NCBI GenBank assembly: GCA_021795275.1
Contig: JAJYPO010000067.1
Location: 1 to 10,991, forward strand
Length of the DNA: 10,991 nucleotides
Source of the DNA: Nitrospirota bacterium
Lineage (GTDB): Bacteria > Nitrospirota_A > Leptospirillia > Leptospirillales > Leptospirillaceae
Reading direction: 5' to 3'
How positions within the stretch are numbered: position 1 is the first letter of the stretch; each line of letters starts with the position of its first letter. Made by a program: the position numbers and the translations under genes. Below are positions 1 through 7,601 of this stretch, one piece after another. The notes beneath the pieces are model-generated. The model saw only the letters and a list, made by a program, of their open reading frames with translations. It made no database searches and was not told where the DNA came from.

Positions 1-724
1 CATCACCGCTAAAAACAATGTCTCCACGGCCCAGGTCTCCCTGAACAACGCCATGGGGATCGAATCCAGCCTCTCCTACACCGTCGAGACCGATCTCACC
101 TATCGTCCGTTCAAGGCCGACTACCAGAAACTGGTCGCAAAGGCGCTCAAGGATCGCCCGGACCTTTCGTCCGCCATCAACCAGAAGAAGGCGGACCTCC
201 AGAACGAACGCTACTACGAAAGCACCTACATGCCCTCGATCGGCATGACCGGAAGCTATACCTACGCCAGCATGTTCTTTCCCCTGACCTACAACTGGTC
301 GGTGGGAGCCACGATCTCCATTCCGATCTTTTCGGGATTTCTGACGGTTCACCAGGAGCGGCAAGCCCAGAAGACGACGCTGGCCGCCAGGGATGCCGAA
401 GAAAACATGCGGGTCGGAATCGTGGCGGCGATCAGGCAGGATATCTACAATCTCAATACGGCCATGGAACGGATCAAGACCACGCAGGACCTTCTGAGCC
501 AGGCGAAGGAAAGCCTCCGGCTCGCCGCGGGCCAATATCAGGTCGGGGTGGGAAGCGCCGTCGCCCTGACCCAGGCGGAAGCGGATCTCGCGGCTGCCCG
601 GGCCCAGGTCGTCCAGGCGGTCTATGGATACAAGATCGCCCGGGCGACCCTTATCAGGGATGCGGGTCTCGACCCCATGACCGAGGCGAGACGGCGAAAA
701 AACCGTGAGGAGCAGGGATCGTGA
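1..724 (+). CDS. TolC-like outer-membrane efflux channel, C-terminal part (5' end outside window)
   Basis: The reading frame is open from position 2 to the TGA at 722-724, so about 240 C-terminal residues are visible and the start lies upstream. The ATG at 53 is internal, because the frame continues in front of it with sequence of the same character. The visible part matches the second half of an outer-membrane efflux protein (OEP/TolC family): a strand-forming segment with YNWSVGATISIPIFSGF, then long Ala/Gln-rich helices with the typical AAGQYQVGVGSAVALTQAE stretch and a heptad-like ADLAAARAQV end. TolC trimers form the outer-membrane pore and periplasmic tunnel of tripartite pumps. The gene overlaps the adaptor gene by 4 bp (GTGA) and is followed by an RND permease, so it is very probably the dedicated channel of that pump. 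It is clearly paralogous to the complete TolC-like gene at 6192-7601. The substrate is unknown. Confidence 0.9.
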   Translation, partial: ITAKNNVSTAQVSLNNAMGIESSLSYTVETDLTYRPFKADYQKLVAKALKDRPDLSSAINQKKADLQNERYYESTYMPSIGMTGSYTYASMFFPLTYNWSVGATISIPIFSGFLTVHQERQAQKTTLAARDAEENMRVGIVAAIRQDIYNLNTAMERIKTTQDLLSQAKESLRLAAGQYQVGVGSAVALTQAEADLAAARAQVVQAVYGYKIARATLIRDAGLDPMTEARRRKNREEQGS

Positions 725-1827
725 ATCGACGCGTAGGCCGTTTGGCCATTTTTGTAGGGATTGTGGTGTTTCTTGTCATCGTCGCCGTTCGGTTCATTCA
801 TCCCCCGGGGAAGAAGACAGGGGCCCGGGGAAAGATTGCTGCGGCCGAGGTTGTGGGTGGCATGGCGGTCCGGAAAGGGGACATCTCCGAGATCATCACC
901 CTGACCGCGGACATCCAGCCCATCAACCAGGCGGCGATCTATGCCCAGGTGAGCGGCTATCTCGACAAGATCACTGTCCGCCGGGGCTACCACGTGAAAA
1001 AAGGACAACTTCTGGCCCACATCAACAGCACGACCCTCAAGGCCCAGTATCACCAGACCCAGGCGAACCGGGATTATGTCTGCCTGAATGCGCATCGCTA
1101 CAAGGCCCTCCTTGCGAAGAACCTCGTCTCGAAGGACTCGTATGACCTGGCCTCCTCCCAGTGCCGTCAGGCCCAGGCCTCCGTCGACTACGCCCGCAAG
1201 ATGCTCTCCTATGCCGATATCGTCGCGCCCTTCGACGGGTATATCTTCAACCGCATGGTCGACCCGGGGGCCACGATCCCGGCGACGACCGCCGCCCTTT
1301 CGGCCAATTCCAACCCGCTCTTCACCGTGGTCGACACCCATATCGTCAAGATCGTGGTCAATGTTCCGGAGAGGGACATCCGTTACCTCAAGATCGGCCT
1401 TCCCGTGAAGGTCATGGTGGACGCCTTTCCGGACCAGCTCTTTCCCGGCAGGGTCACCCGCATGAATCCGGCCCTCGACACCTCCACGCGGACCCTGGCC
1501 ATCGAAATCGACATGCCCAACAAGGAGGGTGTCCTGAAACCAGGAATGTTCGCCAAGGCCGTCCTGAATCTGGCAACCCACCGCAATGTCCTTCTCATCC
1601 CCAAGGGGGCGATTCTTTCGCGCCAGAACAAGACCTGGGTCTACACCGTCGACGGGGGGGGGATCGCCCACAAGCATTCGGTGACCGTGGGCTTCATCGG
1701 CCGGAAGAACGCCGAAATCAAGGCGGGACTGGAAGCCGGTGAAACGATCGTCGTGGCTGGCCAGGAGCACCTCGAGGACGGAGACCATGTCCTGTCCAGA
1801 CCCATCGTTCAGCAGAATGGCTACTGA
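721..1827 (+). CDS. RND efflux periplasmic adaptor (membrane fusion protein, AcrA/MdtA type)
   Basis: This 368-aa protein is the periplasmic bridge between an RND pump and a TolC channel. It starts at GTG 721, overlapping the upstream stop, with GAGGAG at 707-712 eight nt in front. Residues 8-25 are a hydrophobic segment that serves as signal or membrane anchor; no lipobox cysteine is visible. A lipoyl-like half follows (about 68-102, with YAQVSGYLDKITVRRGYHVKKGQLL). An alpha-helical hairpin (about 103-165) carries R126, L130 and S137 with the R-x3-L-x6-S spacing of the TolC-docking RLS motif. Next come the second lipoyl half (VAPFDGYI, 168-175), a beta-barrel domain (about 208-285) and a membrane-proximal domain (about 290-355). 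Length and order are normal for the family. Two cysteines, C121 and C148, lie in opposite helices of the hairpin. The gene is co-oriented and almost certainly cotranscribed with both neighbours. Confidence 0.95.
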   Translation: MNRRVGRLAIFVGIVVFLVIVAVRFIHPPGKKTGARGKIAAAEVVGGMAVRKGDISEIITLTADIQPINQAAIYAQVSGYLDKITVRRGYHVKKGQLLAHINSTTLKAQYHQTQANRDYVCLNAHRYKALLAKNLVSKDSYDLASSQCRQAQASVDYARKMLSYADIVAPFDGYIFNRMVDPGATIPATTAALSANSNPLFTVVDTHIVKIVVNVPERDIRYLKIGLPVKVMVDAFPDQLFPGRVTRMNPALDTSTRTLAIEIDMPNKEGVLKPGMFAKAVLNLATHRNVLLIPKGAILSRQNKTWVYTVDGGGIAHKHSVTVGFIGRKNAEIKAGLEAGETIVVAGQEHLEDGDHVLSRPIVQQNGY

Positions 1828-1857
1828 TCGCCCTGAGGGGGGAAGGGTTCCCGTTTT

Positions 1858-4800
1858 ATGTGGCTGACCCGTCTGGCTTTGAAAAATCCTATCGCCATCT
1901 TCATGATGTCGATGCTTCTGGTCCTCGTGGGCGCCCAGTCGGTGAGCCGTCTTCCCATCGACCTCTTTCCGAATCTCGCCGTCCCGGTCCTGATCGTCGG
2001 AACCATCTATCCAGGCGCCTCCCCCGTCGACGTGGAGCGAAGCGTCACCTACCCTCTCGAAAAGACGCTGGCGACCATCGATGACGTGAGCCACATCCAG
2101 TCCCAGTCACGGATGGGGGTCTCCTCGATCCAGGTCTGGTTCAACTGGGGGAAGGACCTGAACGGGGGACTCGTCCAGGCCGTACAGAAGATCTCCCAGA
2201 TCCAGAATCAGCTTCCGCCGGGGATCCAGCAGCCTTTCATCCTCAAGTTCGACATTGCGAACATTCCGGTGGTCTCCCTGACCGTCTCGAATCCCTCCAT
2301 GAGCCAGATCCAGCTTTACGACCTGGCCTACAACACCATCGAACCCCAGCTCGAACAGCTTCCGAACGTCTCCCAGGCGACGGTTAACGGCGGAAAGGTC
2401 CGCCAGATCAACATCAATGTCGACCCCCGCGAGCTCCTGGCCCGCAATCTCTCCATGATCCAGGTGGTGAACGCGGTCAACCTGGCCAATCTGATCCTGC
2501 CCTCAGGCGACATCAAGATCGGCTCCAAGGACTACAATCTCTTCACCAACAACCAGATCTCCCACAACCTGGTCAATGTCCTTCAGAATGTTCCCGTCGC
2601 AACGCAAGCCACCCCAGATGGCCGGACCGTCCCTATTTTCATCAAGGATTTCGCCCGGGTGAAGGACTCCGCCGAAACGCAGACCAACATCGTCCGGGTC
2701 AACGGAGAAAACGCCGTCTACCTGGCCGTCAACAAGCAGCCGGGCTCCAATACGGTGGAGGTCGTGGATGCCGTCCGGAAGGCGATCCCCCATCTCCGGG
2801 GCATTCCTCCGGGAGTCCATCTCGACACCTTCTTCGACCAGTCCACCTACATACGCCAGTCGATCCGGGGCCTCTACCACGAATCGGTCCAGGGGGCGAT
2901 CCTGGCCGTTCTCGTCATCCTCCTTTTTCTCGGAAGCGTCCGGGCCACCTTCATCATCGGGACGGCCATTCCTCTCTCCGCCCTCGTGGCCCTCATCTTT
3001 CTCTACTTTACCCACGAAACCCTCAACATCTTCACCTTCGGCGGTCTGGCCCTGGGGATCGGCCGGCTCGTGGACGACTCGATCGTCGAGCTCGAGAACA
3101 TCTACCGCCACTTTTCACTGGGGGAGGAATCGCGTCCCGTCGCCCTTCTTTCTGCCGCCCGGGAAGTGGCGATGCCGATCCTGGCCTCGACCATCACAAC
3201 CGTCATCGTCTTTTTTCCCATCGTCTTCATGGAAGGCATCGGCCGGTTGCTTTTCACCCCCATGGCCCTGACCATCACCTTCGCCCTCTTCGCCTCCTTC
3301 TTCGTCTCCCGGACCGTCACGCCCCTTCTCTGCTACCGATTTCTGAAGACCTCCCTCCCGGGAGAGCCTCTTCGGGAAAACTTCCTGATCCGCCTCTTTC
3401 ACAGGACGGAGCTCGCCTACAAGCGTCTCCTCGATTTTTCCCTCCACCACCGGAAAAAGGTCTACGCCTTCCTCGGAGCCCTGTTCATCCTTTCCCTGCC
3501 GCTTCTGAAGGGGATCGGCACGGAGTTTTTCCCCGCCCCCGACGAGAGCCAGTTCACCGTCAACATGCAGGAACCCCCAGGGACCCGGATCGAGGTCACC
3601 GCAGAAACGACCAGGGAGATGGAAGCGCTCATCCGGAGAACTCTCCCCAAAAGCGAAGTCCGGCTCATCGCCTCCAACATCGGACTCCGGACCACGGCGG
3701 GACGGGGAACCAACGGGGCGGCCTCGGTCTTTACCAACAATACGGGGCCGGATACCGGGTTCATCCAGGTCAACCTCGTGGAGCCGGACAAGCGGACGGA
3801 AACCTCCGACCAGGCCATGGACCGGGTCCGGAAGGCCGTCTCGGCGCAGTTTCCGGGGGTCGGGATCTACTTCATGCCCGGAGGTCTGATCGAACGGATC
3901 ATCAACTTCGGATACCAGGGGATCATCAACATCGAGGTGTACGGGTATGATCTGAAGACCGGCGAGGATCTGGCCTACCGTCTAGCGCGCGGGATGAAAA
4001 AGATTCCGGGAGTGGGGGATGTCCAGGTTCTTCCCAACGACTTCCACTATCCCACCTACAACGTCAGGATAGACCGGGTCAAGGCACGGATGGTGGGCCT
4101 GTCCGTCTCGGACATCGCCTCCACCGTTCTCTGGAGCTTCGTGGGAAATGAAAACAACCCGTCGATCTACACCGACCCGAAAACGGGCAACGAATACAAC
4201 ATCATCGTCCAGTTCGACCGCCCGTTCCGCCACTCTTTCGAGGATCTCGAGAACGTCTTTCTGACAACACCCAGCGGGAGCCCCATCCTCCTCAGGAACA
4301 TTGCGACCATCGAACGGGGAACCTCACCGAACGAGATCGACCGGAAATACATGACCCGCCTGATCACCATCACCGCCAACCCCGTGGGACGCCCCCTTGG
4401 GGACATCGCGAAGGATCTCGCCGTCCTCATGAAGCGCACATCCCTCCCGGAAGGATTCACGATCAATCTTGCCGGACAGATCGCGGAGCAGCGAGGCACC
4501 TTTTTGTCCCTCTTCATCGCCCTTTTCTCCTCTCTTTTCCTGGTCTACATGGTCCTGGCCATCCAGTTCCGATCCTTCCTCGACCCCTTCATCATCATGT
4601 TCACCGTTCCCCTGGGGCTGACCGGCGTCATCTGGATGTTCTTCCTGACCGGAACGAACTTTTCCTCCATCGCCTTCATGGGGGTGATCGTGACCGGAGG
4701 GATCGCCGTCAGCAATGGGGTGCTTCTGGTGGACTACACGAACAAGCTGGTCAGGGAGAGGGGGCTGTCGATCGGAGAGGCTGTAGTCAAGGGCGGCATC

Positions 4801-5070
4801 ACGCGCCTTCGGCCGGTTCTGATGACCAGCATCGCGACGGTCACGGGCCTCCTGCCCATGGCGATCGGTCTCGAGGTGGGAAGCTCCAACAGCATGCCGC
4901 TGGCCCGGGCGGTGATCGGAGGACTGACCTTCGCCACCGCCTTCACACTGGTCCTGATACCGCTTCTCTATTATTCCCTGCACACCTGGCGGAATTCAAA
5001 ACCACGGAAAGGCCCGGCGTTCCCGGGTCCCCGGGAGTGGGAGCAGATTACTCCCGCCATTCCGGAATAG
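1858..5070 (+). CDS. RND-family efflux permease (HAE/AcrB-like inner-membrane pump)
   Basis: This 1070-aa protein has the usual RND length and plan: TM1 at about 11-29, a large periplasmic domain, a central TM bundle from about 340, a second periplasmic domain (about 560-880) and a final TM bundle (about 883-1040). The proton-relay pair is visible in TM4 as GRLVDDSIVELEN (D406, D407). In TM10 the position of AcrB Lys940 reads GIAVSNGVLLVDY (S952-N953), so the AcrB lysine is absent, as in many HAE1-type pumps outside the AcrB clade. FFPAPDE (557-563) begins the second periplasmic domain, as is typical. No heavy-metal (CusA-like) methionine relay stands out, so organic or amphiphilic substrates are more likely, though this is inference. 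The ATG at 1858 lies 30 nt after the adaptor gene, with a purine-rich GGAAGGG at 1841-1847. The C-terminal tail after about 1043 is cytoplasmic, proline-rich and not conserved in character. Confidence 0.95.
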   Translation: MWLTRLALKNPIAIFMMSMLLVLVGAQSVSRLPIDLFPNLAVPVLIVGTIYPGASPVDVERSVTYPLEKTLATIDDVSHIQSQSRMGVSSIQVWFNWGKDLNGGLVQAVQKISQIQNQLPPGIQQPFILKFDIANIPVVSLTVSNPSMSQIQLYDLAYNTIEPQLEQLPNVSQATVNGGKVRQININVDPRELLARNLSMIQVVNAVNLANLILPSGDIKIGSKDYNLFTNNQISHNLVNVLQNVPVATQATPDGRTVPIFIKDFARVKDSAETQTNIVRVNGENAVYLAVNKQPGSNTVEVVDAVRKAIPHLRGIPPGVHLDTFFDQSTYIRQSIRGLYHESVQGAILAVLVILLFLGSVRATFIIGTAIPLSALVALIFLYFTHETLNIFTFGGLALGIGRLVDDSIVELENIYRHFSLGEESRPVALLSAAREVAMPILASTITTVIVFFPIVFMEGIGRLLFTPMALTITFALFASFFVSRTVTPLLCYRFLKTSLPGEPLRENFLIRLFHRTELAYKRLLDFSLHHRKKVYAFLGALFILSLPLLKGIGTEFFPAPDESQFTVNMQEPPGTRIEVTAETTREMEALIRRTLPKSEVRLIASNIGLRTTAGRGTNGAASVFTNNTGPDTGFIQVNLVEPDKRTETSDQAMDRVRKAVSAQFPGVGIYFMPGGLIERIINFGYQGIINIEVYGYDLKTGEDLAYRLARGMKKIPGVGDVQVLPNDFHYPTYNVRIDRVKARMVGLSVSDIASTVLWSFVGNENNPSIYTDPKTGNEYNIIVQFDRPFRHSFEDLENVFLTTPSGSPILLRNIATIERGTSPNEIDRKYMTRLITITANPVGRPLGDIAKDLAVLMKRTSLPEGFTINLAGQIAEQRGTFLSLFIALFSSLFLVYMVLAIQFRSFLDPFIIMFTVPLGLTGVIWMFFLTGTNFSSIAFMGVIVTGGIAVSNGVLLVDYTNKLVRERGLSIGEAVVKGGITRLRPVLMTSIATVTGLLPMAIGLEVGSSNSMPLARAVIGGLTFATAFTLVLIPLLYYSLHTWRNSKPRKGPAFPGPREWEQITPAIPE
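5021..5036. repeat. Perfect 7-bp inverted repeat in the 3' end of the RND gene
   Basis: TCCCGGG, a two-nt spacer (TC), then CCCGGGA. Each arm contains the palindrome CCCGGG. It lies 35-50 nt before the RND stop and about 40 nt beyond the stop of the convergent lysR-type gene. There is no T-tract on either side, so it is not a standard intrinsic terminator. A second palindrome, ATTCCGGAAT, follows at 5059-5068. The repeat may simply reflect GC-rich coding sequence. Confidence 0.4.
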
Positions 5071-5075
5071 GGCCC

Positions 5076-6011
5076 CTACCGTTTCTCGTTTGCCCAGGTA
5101 TCGGGCCATCCTGCGCCCAGAATCTGCAGGGCGACGTAGTTGACCGACAGGGAATGCCGGTCCTCGTCTTCCCGGGTGTAGGCCACGAGCGAGCAGGGAT
5201 AGGAGACTTCGGGGAGGGAGAGGCCGATCAGCTCTCCGCTTTCGATCTCCTGCCGGAAGAGGCTGGCGGGGAAGAGTCCCACTCCGAACCCCGACAGAAG
5301 GGCTTTCCGGATGAAATCGGAATCGGTCGTCTCGATTCCGGGCTTGATGTTCAGATTGAGTGAGGCGAGCTTTGCGTCGAGCTCCTTGCGGAGCAGGCTT
5401 GTTTTCGGAGGAAGAAGCAGGGGAAAGGACTCGAGGAGACGGAGGTCCCGACGCCATTTGTCCTTCGGAAGGCCCGGGGATCCCAGAACGAGGGTGTTGG
5501 TCTTCTCGATCGGCATTTCGATCACGCCCGGGCCCTCCAGGGGGGAAGGATCCTTGTCGAGTTTGTAGAACATCACGATGTCGGCCTGCTTCTTGTCGAA
5601 CTCCTCCACGAGCTTGGGCTCCGGCGCCTGGAGAACCTTGATGGGAACCCGTTTCTGGAAGGTCCCGTGCAGATAGTGCTGAAGATACTTCTCTCGTTCT
5701 GGCCGCACGCCGAACCCCGTTCCGAGCCGCAGGGGATCGGTCTTCGTGAGGGGAGTGAAGGAGTGGAGGAGTGTCTGGGAGCGGTCGACCCGTGATATGA
5801 TTTCAAGAGCCAGGTCCCGAAAGCGAAAACCCGCCTGACTCAGGTAGACGCGTCGTCCGAGACGGTTGAAAAGGCTCACCCCCAGCTCCTTCTCCAGAAG
5901 CTGGATCTGGGTGCTGACGGCCGGCTGCGTCACGGAAAGAATTCGGGAGGCCTTGGTGAAGTTCAGGGATTCGCTGACGACGAGAAAGGTATGGATCTGG
6001 GAGAGGGTCAT
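5076..6011 (-). CDS. LysR-family transcriptional regulator
   Basis: The 311-aa length is normal for LysR-type regulators. An N-terminal winged helix-turn-helix (about 1-60, MTLSQIHTFLVVSESLNFTK onward) contains the family-typical ASRILSVTQPAVSTQIQLLE and GVSLFNRLGRRVYLSQAG. A linker helix follows, then a two-lobed effector-binding domain (about 93-300) with GFGVGLFP at 241-248, the usual C-terminal glycine-rich turn. I chose the ATG at 6009-6011: read on the minus strand, GGAAGGA lies 6 nt in front of it. The TTG at 6024-6026 would give five more residues but overlaps this ribosome-binding site. The gene is convergent with the RND gene (5 bp between stops) and divergent from the second tolC operon, the classical arrangement for a LysR regulator controlling its divergent neighbour. 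The effector is unknown; it might also affect the RND operon, but nothing visible shows this. Confidence 0.93.
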   Translation of the reverse strand: MTLSQIHTFLVVSESLNFTKASRILSVTQPAVSTQIQLLEKELGVSLFNRLGRRVYLSQAGFRFRDLALEIISRVDRSQTLLHSFTPLTKTDPLRLGTGFGVRPEREKYLQHYLHGTFQKRVPIKVLQAPEPKLVEEFDKKQADIVMFYKLDKDPSPLEGPGVIEMPIEKTNTLVLGSPGLPKDKWRRDLRLLESFPLLLPPKTSLLRKELDAKLASLNLNIKPGIETTDSDFIRKALLSGFGVGLFPASLFRQEIESGELIGLSLPEVSYPCSLVAYTREDEDRHSLSVNYVALQILGAGWPDTWANEKR

Positions 6012-6081
6012 GCGACGTCCTTCCAAAAAATTATGATTCGCCCGGGAATGGAATGGGGCCGGAGCCTCTTGCGGAGGCCAG

Positions 6082-6099
6082 CCAAGGATTCACTCTTGG
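6082..6099. promoter_or_regulatory. Inverted repeat CCAAG-N8-CTTGG at the predicted lysR transcription start
   Basis: Two perfect 5-bp arms (6082-6086 and 6095-6099) are separated by 8 nt and cover the start predicted from the minus-strand promoter. It could be an operator for autoregulation or a weak RNA hairpin in the leader. A second short hairpin (GCCTC/GAGGC, 6064-6078) lies further into the same leader. The spacing does not fit T-N11-A. Confidence 0.25.
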
Positions 6100-6102
6100 T
6101 TC

Positions 6103-6132
6103 ATTATAATATTTATTCTCCCGGATATTCAA
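6103..6132 (-). promoter_or_regulatory. Candidate sigma70-type promoter for the lysR-type gene
   Basis: Read on the minus strand, TTGAAT (complement of 6127-6132) is followed after 18 nt by a perfect TATAAT (complement of 6103-6108). This predicts a start near 6096 and a leader of about 85 nt. The same ATTATAAT block also gives TATAAT on the plus strand at 6105-6110, but with no -35 partner there. It lies within an AT-rich stretch, so chance matches are possible. Confidence 0.45.
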
Positions 6133-6144
6133 TAATCTCTCTTT

Positions 6145-6159
6145 TTAATAATTTATTAA
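6145..6159. promoter_or_regulatory. Candidate LysR-type operator: perfect 15-bp palindrome with T-N11-A spacing
   Basis: TTAATAA-T-TTATTAA is a perfect inverted repeat with one central base. T6146 and A6158 satisfy the T-N11-A spacing described for LysR-type boxes. It lies between the divergent lysR-type and tolC genes, 33 nt before the proposed tolC start, next to a TATATT (6161-6166) that could be a -10 box without a good -35. AT-rich sequence raises the chance of a random palindrome, so function is inferred from position and symmetry. Confidence 0.4.
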
Positions 6160-6191
6160 TTATATTCAAATACCTGTCCGGAGAGAAGAGT

Positions 6192-7601
6192 TTGAAGTTT
6201 TCTCGTGGGGCCGTTTTTTGTTTTTATTTATTTTCGATATCGGTTATCTCTTATGCCATGGAACCCGTTCTTTCAGGAGGGAATGCACTCGCCCAGGATA
6301 ACCTGACACAGATCGTCTCCGGGACCCCCGCCGATCGCCCCTACCGCCTCACCCTCCGGGAGGCCCTCCGGATCGCACTCCGGACCTATCCCGGCCTGGG
6401 GGCGGCCCAGCAGGGGATAGCAGCCTCGAAGGCCGGGATAGGGGTGGCGCAAAGCCAGTACTATCCGACCCTTTCCGGTTCCTCGACCTACACGCGCGAA
6501 ACGGGAAACTTCGGGCCCCAGCCGGGCTTCCCCTTCACCATTCCGGAATCTCCCGTGAACTATGATTTCTACCAGGCCCAGCTGACACTCTCCGAGACCC
6601 TCTTCTCCTTCGGGCGGAGGCGCTCACAGGTCCGCCAGAACCGCCATCTCTACAAGGCCAGCCGCAGCCAGTACAGCCGGACACTCCAGGACACGGTCCT
6701 GAACGTCGAAAAGGCCTTCTTCCTGGTCCTGAAGGACCAGAAGCTCATCCGGGTGGACGACCTGACGATCGACGACTACAAGCTCCAGGAAAATGTGGCG
6801 GAGATCCGCTACAAGGACGGGGTCGCAACCACCTACGACGTGCTGAACGCCCGGGTCAACCTCTCGAACGCCCTTCTGACGAAAGTCACCGACCGTAACC
6901 AGCTCCGGGTGGACCGCCTGACTCTGGACCGGGCCATGGGAGTCGTCTCGAACAGTCCCTACAGGGCGGTCCCGCTCACCTCTCTTCCGGCCCCGATCCT
7001 GATTGCCGACCAGGCGGTGGCGGTGGCCCTCCGCAACCGTCCGGACCTCGAGCAGATCACCCAGCAGGCCCTCGCCCAGAAGCAGGTGGTGAAATTCAAC
7101 CAGGCGCAGTTTTTTCCGACAGTCCAGACCGTCGGCGCCTACAGCCTCGACAGCGAATTCTTTCCCCTCGTCTACAACTGGTCGGTCGGAACGACCGTGA
7201 CCGTTCCCATCTTCAACGGCTTCCAGTTCGTGAAACAGACCCAGCAGGCCCGGGCCCAGATGAAGCAGACCCTGTTCCAGCGGGAGGATCTCCGGCAGCA
7301 GACCATCGTCGAGGTCAAGACCGACATCTTCAACATCCGGACCGACAACCAGAAGATCGCCGCTGACAGGGAGCTCGTCAGTCAGGCAGAACAGAACCTC
7401 TATCTGGCGGAAAACCAGTTTCGGGTCGGAACCGGAACCTCGGTGGCTGTGACGCAGGCCGAGCGGGATCTGGCCAGCGCCAGGGCTGCCCTGGTCCGGG
7501 ACCAGGCCGATCTGGGAATAGCGATCGCCCAGCTCAAGCACGACGAGGGGATCAATCTCGATCCGGCGACCCATCGCCTTCCCTCCAGGGATCTTCCATG
7601 A
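6192..7601 (+). CDS. TolC-like outer-membrane efflux channel (complete)
   Basis: I place the start at TTG 6192 (469 aa), preceded by GGAG at 6180-6183 with 8-nt spacing. It gives a proper signal peptide, MKFSRGAVFCFYLFSISVIS, with a likely cleavage site after NALA (residue 34) or after SYA (22). The frame is open back to an ATG at 5991, but that start lies inside the lysR-type gene and would bury the signal peptide. The mature protein shows the two TolC repeats. In each, a strand segment is followed by helices ending in a matching motif: VAEIRYKDGVATTYDVLNAR near 202-221, and AENQFRVGTGTSVAVTQAE near 406-424. Both repeats support assignment to the OEP family. It should form a trimeric outer-membrane channel. 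It heads an operon with an ABC-2 exporter, so it probably serves that transporter rather than the RND pump, which has its own paralogue. It overlaps the next gene by 4 bp (ATGA). Confidence 0.92.
   Translation: MKFSRGAVFCFYLFSISVISYAMEPVLSGGNALAQDNLTQIVSGTPADRPYRLTLREALRIALRTYPGLGAAQQGIAASKAGIGVAQSQYYPTLSGSSTYTRETGNFGPQPGFPFTIPESPVNYDFYQAQLTLSETLFSFGRRRSQVRQNRHLYKASRSQYSRTLQDTVLNVEKAFFLVLKDQKLIRVDDLTIDDYKLQENVAEIRYKDGVATTYDVLNARVNLSNALLTKVTDRNQLRVDRLTLDRAMGVVSNSPYRAVPLTSLPAPILIADQAVAVALRNRPDLEQITQQALAQKQVVKFNQAQFFPTVQTVGAYSLDSEFFPLVYNWSVGTTVTVPIFNGFQFVKQTQQARAQMKQTLFQREDLRQQTIVEVKTDIFNIRTDNQKIAADRELVSQAEQNLYLAENQFRVGTGTSVAVTQAERDLASARAALVRDQADLGIAIAQLKHDEGINLDPATHRLPSRDLP

Noticed and set aside
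1161..1742. Plus-strand alternative frame of 193 codons inside the adaptor gene
   Set aside because: Arg/Gly/His-rich out-of-frame translation with no start context.
622..2094. Long open frame of 490 codons on the minus strand opposite the adaptor gene
   Set aside because: It is antisense to a well-supported adaptor and RND start. Its translation is Asp/Gly/His/Arg-rich without any family motif, which is typical of the complement of GC-rich genes.
5991..6191. N-terminal extension of the second TolC from ATG 5991
   Set aside because: It overlaps the lysR-type gene and its promoter, lies in AT-rich control sequence and would place the signal peptide inside the protein.
6624..7574. Minus-strand open frame of 316 codons opposite the second tolC
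   Set aside because: Low-complexity Val/Leu/Asp/Gly composition with no motif, and it lies wholly within a clear TolC gene.
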